DNA of 64,000 nt from Pseudoalteromonas ostreae (GCF_018069805.1 NZ_JAGPYN010000017.1:1-64000), one strand, 5' to 3'. Shown: positions 1-8,518, counted from the first letter of the stretch. Translations and numbers: made by a program. Notes: generated from the sequence alone by a model not told the origin.

Positions 1-61
1 AATAATTAAATGTCGTGTGTTACATTGCGATAATAGTAAATAACTTTATCAGTCGATACGT

Positions 62-1231
62 ATGAATAATGAAGACAAGGGATTGGAAGGTGAACTGTTC
101 GAAGATTTAGAGCATGTTTTGGCTTCTATTGGACACGCCCTAGTAAACAAGGGAAATAATAAGTTTGCGACGTTTTTTGCCAAATCGAATACATCGATTG
201 AGTTTGATTCGTATGATGGATGGAATGGTGGCACTTCAGTTTGGAAATTGGTTATCGCGTTACCGTACCCAGAATATATTTCTATAGATGACGAAGAGCG
301 TCAAGTTATAGAAAAGTTTATAGATAAAGTTATAGAGCCGTTTGTGCCAGACAGTGGACATTGGATAAATTCGAAAATAACACCTATAGCCATCAATGAT
401 ACTAATTGGCGTCAGAATATTACAAATAGCACCCCAGCTCTTTCATTCGGTAACGAGCAAAAAATAAATCTTGTAGAGAAGCTTAATCAACTCGTAAATT
501 TGATAACAGGTTACTTAACAGGTGAAACAGTTGATGAAAAAGAATTTTCTGATGTGCGCAAGATTATTCTAGCGAACAAAGAGCTATTTGATTTGACTCC
601 TAGTTGGCTAAAGAAATATCGAACATTAAAGTCATTATGGGGGTTTATACAGCCGAAATATTCTACTTATGCAGAAAGGCGCTCGTTTGTAGATGAAGAA
701 TTTTCTGACGCATTTAACTCAATAGAATTTGGAAAATCATCGAGTGACAAACCATTTGAAAACTCTTTGCCAAATAAAAGGGAGTTGAAGAAAGTATTTA
801 TAGTTCATGGCCGAAACGATGCTATCAAGTATGAAGTTTCTAGGTATATTGAAAGCTTAGGGTTGGAAGCAATAATTCTCCATGAACAGGTAAGTGGCGG
901 CAAAACCATTATTGAAAAGATAGAGCATTATGCTTCGGTGACACAATTCGCTTTGATTTTATATACTGCTTGCGATTTTGGTCGGGGGGCGCATGAACCA
1001 AAAGTTCCGCCGAGACAGAGAGCAAGACAAAACGTAGTTTTTGAACACGGATATTTAATGGCTAAGTTGGGAAGAAATAACGTATGTGCGCTTGTTCAAG
1101 GAGATATTGAGATTCCAAATGATATTAGTGGCGTGGTTTATACTGATTTTGACCCTTCAGGTGCATGGAAGTTACAAGTTTATAAGGAATTGAAAGATTG
1201 TGGTTACAACCCACAAGAAATTTTAATCTAA
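62..1231 (+). CDS. TIR-like (CAP12/Pycsar-type) nucleotide-binding protein, putative antiphage effector
   Basis: A 389-residue protein. The C-terminal part (about residues 243-385) looks like the TIR-like domain of predicted nucleotide-binding proteins (PF10137 type). It begins with the strand KKVFIVHGRND and holds a conserved block NVVFEHGYLMAKLGR, in which Glu328 is the probable NAD-cleaving glutamate. Domains of this family act as NADase effectors in antiphage systems. Residues 1-240 match nothing I recognise with confidence; a block around residues 200-225 (STYAERR) looks like a connector seen in other abortive-infection proteins, from memory only. There is no signal peptide or membrane segment. 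The ATG is the first methionine, without a clear Shine-Dalgarno. It lies upstream of and co-oriented with the MBL/STAND pair but 630 bases away, so it may be a separate system. The TIR call is fairly sure; the antiphage role is inferred. Confidence 0.8.
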   Translation: MNNEDKGLEGELFEDLEHVLASIGHALVNKGNNKFATFFAKSNTSIEFDSYDGWNGGTSVWKLVIALPYPEYISIDDEERQVIEKFIDKVIEPFVPDSGHWINSKITPIAINDTNWRQNITNSTPALSFGNEQKINLVEKLNQLVNLITGYLTGETVDEKEFSDVRKIILANKELFDLTPSWLKKYRTLKSLWGFIQPKYSTYAERRSFVDEEFSDAFNSIEFGKSSSDKPFENSLPNKRELKKVFIVHGRNDAIKYEVSRYIESLGLEAIILHEQVSGGKTIIEKIEHYASVTQFALILYTACDFGRGAHEPKVPPRQRARQNVVFEHGYLMAKLGRNNVCALVQGDIEIPNDISGVVYTDFDPSGAWKLQVYKELKDCGYNPQEILI

Positions 1232-1239
1232 ACTGTTTC

Positions 1240-1268
1240 TGTCCAAAAACAAGCTAAAGTGAATGTCC
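1240..1268 (+). repeat. Island repeat copy A
   Basis: Begins TGTCCAAAAAC, followed by a GCTAAAGTG core. It starts 9 bases after the TIR gene stop. It matches copy D at 7640 in about 19 of 23 positions and copy B at 1333 in about 18 of 24. The arrangement recalls the repeated ends of IS21-family elements, but no transposase is present, so the origin is unknown. Confidence 0.55.
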
Positions 1269-1332
1269 GTTCCTCGCTCTTTGCCGAATTTGGGCTCAGT
1301 GCCATGAGGGGACGGTGGTACTAACTCGTTTA

Positions 1333-1359
1333 TGCCCCAAAGTAAGCTAGGGTGACATT
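1333..1359 (+). repeat. Island repeat copy B
   Basis: A diverged copy with the core AAGCTAGGGTGACAT, in the same orientation as copy A and 93 bases downstream of it. Most differences are transitions. Listed because it lines up with copies A and D without gaps. Confidence 0.4.
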
Positions 1360-1829
1360 GAAGTTTATTTCAAACCTAGTAATTTGACATACTTTTTCCT
1401 ATCTAACCGCCTACCCAATTTTGTTAATCCACTACAGTCATCTTCAATGAGTTGGAGGCTTATGATTCTCAATCGTGCTTTTTTCCATTATTAATAACAT
1501 AAACACGACACTACAGTGGAAAAAAACATTATTGTGATTGGTTAATTAATTGGCAATTGAGACGTTTAAGGCGCGAATTTCATTTCCATTTTTCGAGTTT
1601 TATTTGTTAGACTGGAATTTAATTTAATCACTGAACCTGTGTTTACACTCTTCCAATCTTCAGGGGGTAAATTCACTCTTATGAACAAAAAAAGAGAACA
1701 CTCAGTTTTCAAAGAAGCGTTTATTGGTAAGGCATGATGAGCACTATCATGTCGATTTTGAAATTACTTGCAGAGACTAAAATTTATTTTAGAAGAGCCC
1801 AAAGAATAAATTAGCGCGATATAGTTGTA

Positions 1830-1850
1830 GTCAAAAATAAACTAAAGCGG
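1830..1850 (+). repeat. Island repeat copy C, in the leader of the MBL gene
   Basis: GTCAAAAATAAACTAAAGCGG matches copy A at about 17 of 21 positions if one gap is allowed. It ends 10 bases before the ATG of the metallo-beta-lactamase-fold gene, where a ribosome-binding site would be expected. The A-rich part makes chance similarity a real possibility. Confidence 0.35.
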
Positions 1851-1860
1851 AAAATTGTAG

Positions 1861-3024
1861 ATGATAAAAATAAAAATGTATCCCGCTTGTCAGGGAGATG
1901 CTTTTCTTGTCAGTTTTAATAATGAAAGCACTAATATAATTATCGATATGGGTCTAGGAAAGACTTATACCGACTTTATTAAACCAGATTTAACAGCTCT
2001 AAAGCATCGTGGCTCTAGTATTGATTTGTTAGTGGTGACCCATGTCGATAACGATCATATCGAAGGAGCTATTAAATTTGTTAAAGAAAATGCAGGGAAC
2101 AGCGAGATTATAGAAGTTAAGGAAATTTGGCATAACTCATATAGGCACTTGCAGTTCTCTAAAAACGCTAAAGCCTTGGAACATGACGAGATAACGACTT
2201 TAAAACAAATTTGTTCTCAAAATAACCTTAGAACTGAACAGGTTGGATTACAAAATGTAAGCATTGAGGAAGGGGTAACATTAGCTGGCCTGTTGTATGG
2301 GTACAATTATCCATGGAATATAAAATTAGGTAGCAACGCAGTAATTAAACAAAATGAAGTGGTAAAAATAGCCGATGATGTAGCAATTAGGCTCATTTCT
2401 CCAGATGTAAACAAGCTTGAAAAACTAGCTCAAAGTTGGAAGTCAAAATTAGAATCAGAAAAATACGACTTTACTATGAATGATGATGAGCTATTCGATG
2501 ATGCATTTGAGCAATATATGAAAATGCCAGAGCTTCACTCAAGTGTTCAAGATATATCTAAAAATGATCAACAACTTAATTTTGGAGAATTAGTTAATCT
2601 GGTTGGTAAGGATAATTCTGCGACTAACGGCTCATCGATTGCATTTATCATCGAACATAAGGAACATAAATTATTATTTTTAGGCGATGCGCATGAAGAT
2701 AACGTATATGAAGAACTATCTAGGTTGAACGCCAATGGGTACGAATTGGATTTCGAGCTTGTAAAAGTTTCTCATCACGGAAGTAATAATAATATCTCCA
2801 AAAGACTATTAGGTTTAATTTCATCAAAACGATTTTTAATTTCCACAAACGGTAGACATTTTCATCCAGACTTAGGTGCTATTGCAAAAGTAGTAGATAG
2901 CGGCATGAGGGCGGAAATTATTACAAATTACCCTCACGATAAACTTGAAACTTTTAGAGCGTCAATAGCCAAGCAAAGTCAAAACGTAAGTTTCAAAACA
3001 ACAAATCAAATTATAGTTGAGTAA
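1861..3024 (+). CDS. Metallo-beta-lactamase-fold hydrolase of an Avs1-like defence pair
   Basis: A 387-residue cytoplasmic protein with the MBL metal-binding signature in its ComEC-like form: H61-x-D63-x-D65-H66 (THVDNDH). This is followed by LFLGDAHED (Asp276), SHHGS (His305/306) and a late NGRHFHPD block. A long insertion at about residues 90-250 separates the first motif from the rest. Hydrolases of this type cleave phosphoester or beta-lactam-like bonds; the substrate here is unknown. Its stop is 4 bases before the ATG of the protease/STAND gene, so the two are surely one transcriptional unit. An MBL protein next to a trypsin-STAND protein is the gene pairing I recall for type I AVAST (Avs1a with Avs1c). 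No third small gene is seen between them. Fold call strong, defence role inferred. Confidence 0.85.
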   Translation: MIKIKMYPACQGDAFLVSFNNESTNIIIDMGLGKTYTDFIKPDLTALKHRGSSIDLLVVTHVDNDHIEGAIKFVKENAGNSEIIEVKEIWHNSYRHLQFSKNAKALEHDEITTLKQICSQNNLRTEQVGLQNVSIEEGVTLAGLLYGYNYPWNIKLGSNAVIKQNEVVKIADDVAIRLISPDVNKLEKLAQSWKSKLESEKYDFTMNDDELFDDAFEQYMKMPELHSSVQDISKNDQQLNFGELVNLVGKDNSATNGSSIAFIIEHKEHKLLFLGDAHEDNVYEELSRLNANGYELDFELVKVSHHGSNNNISKRLLGLISSKRFLISTNGRHFHPDLGAIAKVVDSGMRAEIITNYPHDKLETFRASIAKQSQNVSFKTTNQIIVE

Positions 3025-3028
3025 TCAA

Positions 3029-6000
3029 ATGGATTTAAGAGAATTAGTAATTAAAGTTGAGTGCGGAACTAAAAGTGGCACAGCTTTTTTTGTAAGTATT
3101 AACAGAGCCTTGACTGCGTACCATAATGTCACCGAAGCCGAAGATAATGAAATTATTTGTACTAACAATTCAGGACTCCAAGTTAAGGCAAAAGTCAGTG
3201 ACCAAATAAACGAACACTACAAAAAACTGGATGTTGCACTATTGGTCTTTGAAGAGACTGTGAATATTCCTCAGGAATTAAGCTTTACCGATTATAAGGA
3301 AATTAAATCTGGAACTAACTGGATTTCAAGAGGCTTTCCTTCTGCAAAAGGGGTTTCTGGAGATAATATTTTATTAGGTGATAACAACGTTGTTAATCAA
3401 CAACTAAGTTCTTTAAGAAATAATAAAGTTGATATTGAGTTAGAACATTCTAAAAAGTTATCTACATATGCGGGCTACTCTGGTTCACCGCTGGTTATTA
3501 ATAACACCATAGCTGGAATCATTAACCAAGAATTGTTAGAAAATGGAGAGTCAAAAGAGTTAACAGCACTATCAGTAAAGCATTTTAGAGATTTATTGAT
3601 TTCAGAAGGTATTGAAATTATAGAGAAGAACTCCTCTCAATTAAATCCTTTACGTAAAGTTCTCTCACCTCAATGGTTTGAACGCCACATAAATAGAGCA
3701 ATTCGAGATTTAGGGGTACGGTATACGCCTGAAGTTAATGTTAAGCTTGGTGTAACCCAAAAAATAGATGCTTTACTTAAAAATGAAGGGTTTTGTGAGG
3801 AAGCGAGGGCTGAATTTCATAGATACTTGTTATCAGTTAATAGCTTAATTGGTAACTTTTCTTCATTTTCTCCTTTTGAAAAGACATCGAGTGAACATTC
3901 AACGCAGTTAAACCTAATTAATGAAATAACTATAATCAAACAGTCGATACAAAAGCACTTTGAAAACTTTAGCGAAAACATAGGTGTTGCTTTTGATTTC
4001 GTAGAATTAGTCAACAAAGCAAAGAATGTCAGTAAGTTAGTAGATAGCTTAGCAAGACTGTATCTAGATAATGCGGCTGCTGATGAGAAAATAGCGGATG
4101 CCAAAACAGCCTCAGCAAGGTTCATTGCTTTTTTAGATAATCCTGACAGTAATATTTTACTTGCCAACAAACCTTATTTGCTTCTAAAAGGAAAGGCTGG
4201 AACTGGGAAGTCTCACTTGTTAGCAGATGCTGTTGCAGCTCAACAAGGAAAAGACGTTCCTGCTATTTTGTTGCTAGGTCAGCACTTTACAACAGATAAA
4301 TCCCCTTGGACCCAGATCTTATCGGATATTTTAAGGTTGGACTGCACTGAAAATCAATTTCTTGAAGCCTTAAACGAGATAGGTGAAGAAAGGGGACAAA
4401 GGGTGCTTTTTTGCATTGATGCTATCAATGAAGGAAGAGGTAAGTTCTTCTGGGCTGAGCACTTTATATCTTTTGTAAATGACTTTGAAAACTATCCATG
4501 GATTAGTTTGATTGTCTCTGTTAGAGATACTTATTTTCCAAAGTTGATACCTGCGAAATTTGATGAGAATACTCATTTGAAAACTGCTACTCATAGAGGG
4601 TTTGTTGGTCGCGAGTATGAAGCTATCAAAGTATTTTTCCATTACTATGAGATTAATTTGCCAAAGATTCCTTATCTAAAAGCAGATTTTTCCAACCCCT
4701 TATTTTTAAAACTGTTTTGTGAAGGGCTATGCAAAAGGGGATTACATGAAGTGCCAGAAGGATATGGTGGTATTTCAAGTGTGATGAATTACTTCATTGA
4801 TAATATCGATATGAAGTTAGGTGGCTCGAAATATTATGATTACGATAGTTCGGCAAAGGTATGTCGAAAAATAGTAAATGGTCTAATTAAACACAAACAA
4901 GAGAATGACTTGAGCTATATTCCATACGATGATGCATGTGATATTGCGAATAATGTTGTAGAAAGATACACAAGCAAGAGAGGGATTATAGAAGACTTAG
5001 TCCATGAAGGGTTGCTATCTAAAAACCTCTATTGGCTTGATGGCGGAGATGATGAAGAAGGAATATATTTCGCTTATGAAAGACTCGATGATCATTTCTT
5101 GGCAGACCTTATAGCTCGAACAATTATTACTTCAAAAAATATAAGTAAGATATTTAAAGTAGGTGGGGAGCTATTTTATCTAATCCAAAATGAATATAGA
5201 TACCAAGGTGTCATTGAGGCTCTATCGATACTCCTACCAGAGTTACACGGCAAAGATCTTTTTGAACTTGTAGACCATGAAGAACAAACAATTATTGATG
5301 CATTTATTAATAGTTTGATATGGCGAGATTTGGACACGATAAAAAGCAACTGTAATGATTATATTAATAACACTGTACTTCAGTATGAAGATTCGTTTCA
5401 TAGCTTTTTAGAGTTTATGTATACGGTAGCTGGTGATGTGAAGCACCCATACAATGCTAACAAGTTGCACAACTTTTTAGTTGGTATGCCACTGGCTGAT
5501 CGAGATGCAGAGTGGACTATACATTTGCGATACGTATATGAACCTGAAGGTTCGATTGACAAAATGCTCGAATGGCTTCTTCAATCTGATATACACAAAA
5601 CTTTATCTGATGAGTCTGCGTTACTGGTATCCATCTCAGTATCTTGGCTATTAACTTCTACCACTCTTGAATTGAGAAATAAAGCTACCAAAGCACTTTC
5701 AAATATTTTGATAAACAAGCTCCACATTGGGGGCGAATTATTAAGAAAGTTTGAATTAATAAATGATCTATATGTTTATGAAAGAATCTTAGCCGCAGTC
5801 TATGGCGCAACATTGAATACAGTTCAATTAAATGAGCTATCTAACTTAGCGCATTATATTGTTGAACATATTTTCCTTAAAGAAGAGGTTTACCCAAATG
5901 TTTTGGTTAGGGACTATGCTCGAAATATTGTGGAATACGCGCTATACAAGGAAAAAATTGAATTAACTGATCCTGAAATTATTCGTCCCCCATATAACAG

Positions 6001-7324
6001 TACCCTTCCGGATAATTACCCTAGCAATGAAGAAATTGATTCATATAAATTTGATTGGGATGGTAAGGGATTTAAACAAATATATGGCTCTCAAAATAGA
6101 ATATTAAGCTCGATGGTTACTCAGTATAGACGAGGAATGAGTAGTTATGGTGATTTTGGTAGATATACATTTCAATATGCATTGAGATCATGGAAGAATT
6201 TAGACCCTAACCTTTTAAGCAATTACGCATGTAAGCTTATCTTTGAAAAATTTGGATACAATGTTGATATGCATGGTCAATTTGATCGTTATGCTGGTAG
6301 TGGGGATAGATTTGAAAACAAAGTTGAGCGCATCGGGAAGAAATATCAATGGTTAGCACTATATGAAGTTGTAGCTCGCGTTGCTGACAATGCTCAATTA
6401 ACAGATTGGGATGGGAATGAAGTTGGTTACTTTCAAGGTCCATGGCAAAACTATTTGAGGAACATTGATCCAACGTTCTCACCTCAAAGAACTATCAGAA
6501 CTGAACTTCCTGCTCAAATCAATCATGTTTCTTATGAACATTGGGATGATGAAGAACAGGGCTGGCTTACTTCTGAGAATGGTTTACTAGACCCAAAAGA
6601 GATGATTTTAAATGGTGAATTTTTATCATTAGAAGGTGACTTTTCTTGGTCTGAACCAGAACGATTAGGTGTTGACCGTGATACTAGTGATAAAAAAAGT
6701 TTGTGGTATCAAGTTAGAAGTTATTTAGTTAAAGAATCTGAATATGAAAACCTAAAAGAATGGTTAAAAGATCAAGATTTCATGGGGCGATGGATGCCAG
6801 AAAGTAGTGAAAATTATTCTATATTTAGTAAAGAACACTATTGGTCTCCCGCATATCACGATAGAGACGAAGATACTGAAGAAACTCGTTGGCAACCTAT
6901 AGGGAAAAATCGACTTGACCATAGAAATGAAGAGATTATTGCCGATGTTTTGCCTACTGCTGAAGAACACCGATGGGAGGATGAAGATAGCACTTCGTTT
7001 TTAGCTCCACGGATTGAAATGTTTGACGGTATGGGGTTATGTGCGTCAGAAATACCAAGTTGTTGGTTTAATGATAGAGGTCAACTAGCTTGCTTTGATC
7101 CTCATGTATTTGGTGAAGAAAAATCTGAGCTGCTGGTAAATCGTAACCTTTTGGAAGAATTTTTAAATAAGAATGGTTTAAAAATTTTGTGGACGGTGCT
7201 CGGTGAAAAGCAAACTTTGGGTTCATGGCCAGTCAACAATTGGATCGATATTTCAGGGGTTTACTATCTATGTGGTAACTCAGTTGAGGGTAGTTTTACT
7301 GTTAACTTAAAATATCCGGGGTAG
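3029..7324 (+). CDS. Trypsin-like protease/STAND NTPase, Avs1c-like defence sensor
   Basis: A very large protein (1431 residues from the ATG at 3029; a TTG at 3017 would overlap the MBL gene by 8 bases). Residues 1-190 form a trypsin-like serine protease with a full apparent triad: His32 (TAYHN), Asp68 (KLDVALL) and Ser151 (GYSGSP). A linker with the block AIRDLGVRYTPEVNV follows. The NTPase comes next, with Walker A GKAGTGKS (about 388-395) and Walker B VLFCIDAINEG (about 459-469). The remaining ~900 residues look helical, with a conserved-looking block ERIGKKYQWLALYEVVARVADN near 1112 that I recall from other large STAND proteins. STAND NTPases of AVAST systems sense phage proteins with their C-terminal part and switch on an N-terminal effector; here that would be the protease. 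No membrane segment is seen. The protease and NTPase are clear; specificity is unknown. Confidence 0.85.
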   Translation: MDLRELVIKVECGTKSGTAFFVSINRALTAYHNVTEAEDNEIICTNNSGLQVKAKVSDQINEHYKKLDVALLVFEETVNIPQELSFTDYKEIKSGTNWISRGFPSAKGVSGDNILLGDNNVVNQQLSSLRNNKVDIELEHSKKLSTYAGYSGSPLVINNTIAGIINQELLENGESKELTALSVKHFRDLLISEGIEIIEKNSSQLNPLRKVLSPQWFERHINRAIRDLGVRYTPEVNVKLGVTQKIDALLKNEGFCEEARAEFHRYLLSVNSLIGNFSSFSPFEKTSSEHSTQLNLINEITIIKQSIQKHFENFSENIGVAFDFVELVNKAKNVSKLVDSLARLYLDNAAADEKIADAKTASARFIAFLDNPDSNILLANKPYLLLKGKAGTGKSHLLADAVAAQQGKDVPAILLLGQHFTTDKSPWTQILSDILRLDCTENQFLEALNEIGEERGQRVLFCIDAINEGRGKFFWAEHFISFVNDFENYPWISLIVSVRDTYFPKLIPAKFDENTHLKTATHRGFVGREYEAIKVFFHYYEINLPKIPYLKADFSNPLFLKLFCEGLCKRGLHEVPEGYGGISSVMNYFIDNIDMKLGGSKYYDYDSSAKVCRKIVNGLIKHKQENDLSYIPYDDACDIANNVVERYTSKRGIIEDLVHEGLLSKNLYWLDGGDDEEGIYFAYERLDDHFLADLIARTIITSKNISKIFKVGGELFYLIQNEYRYQGVIEALSILLPELHGKDLFELVDHEEQTIIDAFINSLIWRDLDTIKSNCNDYINNTVLQYEDSFHSFLEFMYTVAGDVKHPYNANKLHNFLVGMPLADRDAEWTIHLRYVYEPEGSIDKMLEWLLQSDIHKTLSDESALLVSISVSWLLTSTTLELRNKATKALSNILINKLHIGGELLRKFELINDLYVYERILAAVYGATLNTVQLNELSNLAHYIVEHIFLKEEVYPNVLVRDYARNIVEYALYKEKIELTDPEIIRPPYNSTLPDNYPSNEEIDSYKFDWDGKGFKQIYGSQNRILSSMVTQYRRGMSSYGDFGRYTFQYALRSWKNLDPNLLSNYACKLIFEKFGYNVDMHGQFDRYAGSGDRFENKVERIGKKYQWLALYEVVARVADNAQLTDWDGNEVGYFQGPWQNYLRNIDPTFSPQRTIRTELPAQINHVSYEHWDDEEQGWLTSENGLLDPKEMILNGEFLSLEGDFSWSEPERLGVDRDTSDKKSLWYQVRSYLVKESEYENLKEWLKDQDFMGRWMPESSENYSIFSKEHYWSPAYHDRDEDTEETRWQPIGKNRLDHRNEEIIADVLPTAEEHRWEDEDSTSFLAPRIEMFDGMGLCASEIPSCWFNDRGQLACFDPHVFGEEKSELLVNRNLLEEFLNKNGLKILWTVLGEKQTLGSWPVNNWIDISGVYYLCGNSVEGSFTVNLKYPG

Positions 7325-7408
7325 AAATCCGTAGAGGGAAGTAAACGAATTACCCCTGAATTTGATTTTGAAGATTTTCTGAAAACAATGTCTGATGAAC
7401 CAGACTAA
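7325..7408 (+). other. In-frame open tail after the STAND stop codon
   Basis: Directly after the TAG of the STAND gene the same frame stays open for 27 codons to a TAA at 7406. It would encode an acidic, protein-like stretch ending in FDFEDFLKTMSDEPD. It may be a former C-terminus cut off by a nonsense change, a readthrough extension, or chance. No start codon with a ribosome-binding site precedes it. Confidence 0.35.
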
Positions 7409-7598
7409 TTTTGTCGAATAAAGATCCCAGAATACGAGTTTCTTAAATTAAATAGGGTTTGAGTCACAAACTCTATTAAAGTTGGGCAGGAAAAAATGAC
7501 TGAACTATTGGTAGATTCACAAAATTCATTAAAGTACGAAAGTTAGATAAGCGATAATTGGGAATGAAATCTGTGACAATCTAGCTAGTCTAATACTA

Positions 7599-7626
7599 AA
7601 AAGGCGAACCAAATAGTTCGCCTTTT
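7599..7626. terminator. Bidirectional hairpin terminator
   Basis: AAAAGGCGAAC and GTTCGCCTTTT form a perfect 11 bp stem with a 6-base loop, A-tract on one side and T-tract on the other. It would stop transcription from the defence unit on the plus strand, and can also work on the minus strand for the gene ending at 7815. Confidence 0.85.
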
Positions 7627-7639
7627 GCTAACTCATAAA

Positions 7640-7666
7640 TGTCCAAAAACGCGCTAGAGTGGCCAT
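7640..7666 (+). repeat. Island repeat copy D
   Basis: Begins TGTCCAAAAAC and has the core GCTAGAGTG. It is in the same orientation as copy A, 6.4 kb upstream, so the MBL/STAND unit lies between two directly repeated copies while the TIR gene lies outside. The repeats may mark the boundary of an inserted segment. Confidence 0.5.
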
Positions 7667-7775
7667 CTGCCTCGCGCTCAAAGTACTCATTCAGTAAGTT
7701 TGGTTACACTACTCTTAAAAATCATTATATTGCGGTTACATTTATGCAAAACTGTGATACAGCACTATTGTTTTT

Positions 7776-7796
7776 CCTAAAACCTAAAACCTAAAA
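7776..7796. repeat. Three tandem CCTAAAA heptamers
   Basis: Three perfect copies of CCTAAAA followed by a partial fourth (CCTC). It sits just downstream of the gene ending at 7815. Too short for a CRISPR array; no function is apparent. Confidence 0.8.
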
Positions 7797-7814
7797 CCTC
7801 GCACCTTTTCTTCT

Positions 7815-8468
7815 TTACTTAACCGACAAATCATATTTAAGCACCAGTGCATCAATATAACGGGCACGAAGGGTATGTTGTTTTTCGTGTTCGGCACCAT
7901 GACTAAGCGCGCGATTTAATAGTTTTAAAGCAGGGTGTAATTTGCTTCGCTCTGCTTGTGTGAGGTTTGGCTTTGTGCGTAATTCGGTTATATCATCTAC
8001 AACTAAGCGACCAATATCAACGGCGGCGATTTCTTCAATTAAGCCATTTTGAGTTAGCACCCCGTATTTACTGCATAAAAATTGTTGCCACACTTGTTGC
8101 AGGTGCTCTTCTAATTCACAACCAAATAGCTCTTCGTTAAATTCAAATCCTTGTTGAGCTAACTTCGTTAAACTTGCACTGTATTGCTGTGCAAAGTAGT
8201 TGAAGGCTTGACTGGATGAATCAATTTTTTGCTTGGCTAAGCCTTGTCCCCAGTTAACGCATCCTCTTGGATAGAAGTCGTCGTATTCTTCGCATTCATA
8301 TAAACCAGAGTAAGAGCTACAACTAAGCTGATTTTTAATACAGTAACTGGGTTTTGGAAATAACCCGTTTTGTTGCCAAATTGCAAGAGTATCTTCATCG
8401 ATTGCTAAGGCATGACAAAGCTCTTCGCTGTGATAAAAATGGGTTGCTAAAAATCGTGATAAACGCAT
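7815..8468 (-). CDS. Uncharacterised protein, possibly DUF6058 family
   Basis: A 217-residue soluble protein with no signal peptide. The N-terminus (RLSRFLATHFYHSEELCHALAID) looks like a small helical DNA-binding-like or MerR-like start. It is followed by a conserved-looking cysteine-containing segment (PSYCIKNQLSCSSYSG) and a YDDFYPRGCVNWG block. This pattern reminds me of DUF6058 proteins, from memory. No catalytic motif is recognised. The gene stands alone between the defence island and a divergent dapA-family gene. A LexA-like box (CTGT-N8-ACAG) lies about 30 bases upstream of its start, so it may be SOS-controlled. Function unknown. Confidence 0.7.
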   Translation of the reverse strand: MRLSRFLATHFYHSEELCHALAIDEDTLAIWQQNGLFPKPSYCIKNQLSCSSYSGLYECEEYDDFYPRGCVNWGQGLAKQKIDSSSQAFNYFAQQYSASLTKLAQQGFEFNEELFGCELEEHLQQVWQQFLCSKYGVLTQNGLIEEIAAVDIGRLVVDDITELRTKPNLTQAERSKLHPALKLLNRALSHGAEHEKQHTLRARYIDALVLKYDLSVK

Positions 8469-8498
8469 AAAAGTGCACTCAAGGTTAGAAAATAAATA

Positions 8499-8518
8499 TA
8501 CTGTTTATTTATACAGCT
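8499..8518. promoter_or_regulatory. Putative LexA (SOS) box
   Basis: CTGT at 8501-8504 and ACAG at 8513-8516 are separated by 8 A/T-only bases and flanked by TA on the left. This fits the gammaproteobacterial LexA consensus. It is centred about 40 bases upstream of the minus-strand start at 8468 and about 130 bases upstream of the plus-strand start at 8638, so the former is the likelier target. Confidence 0.6.

Larger units (their letters stand above)
1232..1860. other. 629-base intergenic region with repeat copies, no convincing gene
   Basis: No convincing gene. It contains three imperfect copies of a ~23 bp motif (listed separately). It also has a weak inverted repeat TTTTTTCCA/TGGAAAAAA (1479-1487 and 1517-1525). 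An 18-codon reading frame starts at 1681, too short to call. The region probably carries the promoter of the MBL/STAND pair, but I cannot place one with confidence. The repeats may be remains of a mobile element. Confidence 0.6.
7325..7814. other. 490-base gap closing the island, no convincing gene
   Basis: After the in-frame tail the region holds only a 16-codon frame at 7496-7546 (with an AGGA upstream), a strong hairpin terminator, repeat copy D and a CCTAAAA triplet. I see no gene. Base composition shifts back to the less A+T-rich style at about 7815. Confidence 0.6.

Noticed and set aside
1479..1525. TTTTTTCCA/TGGAAAAAA inverted repeat
   Set aside because: Stem is nearly all A/T with a 29-base loop; likely chance in an A+T-rich gap.
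1681..1737. 18-codon frame with a GGGGG stretch upstream
   Set aside because: Too short, no recognisable product, and the purine stretch is too far from the ATG.
7496..7546. 16-codon frame with AGGA before the ATG
   Set aside because: Very short, no sequence character, in a gap just before a terminator.
7776..7796. CRISPR-like repeat
   Set aside because: Three adjacent 7-base copies without spacers; no cas genes in the window.
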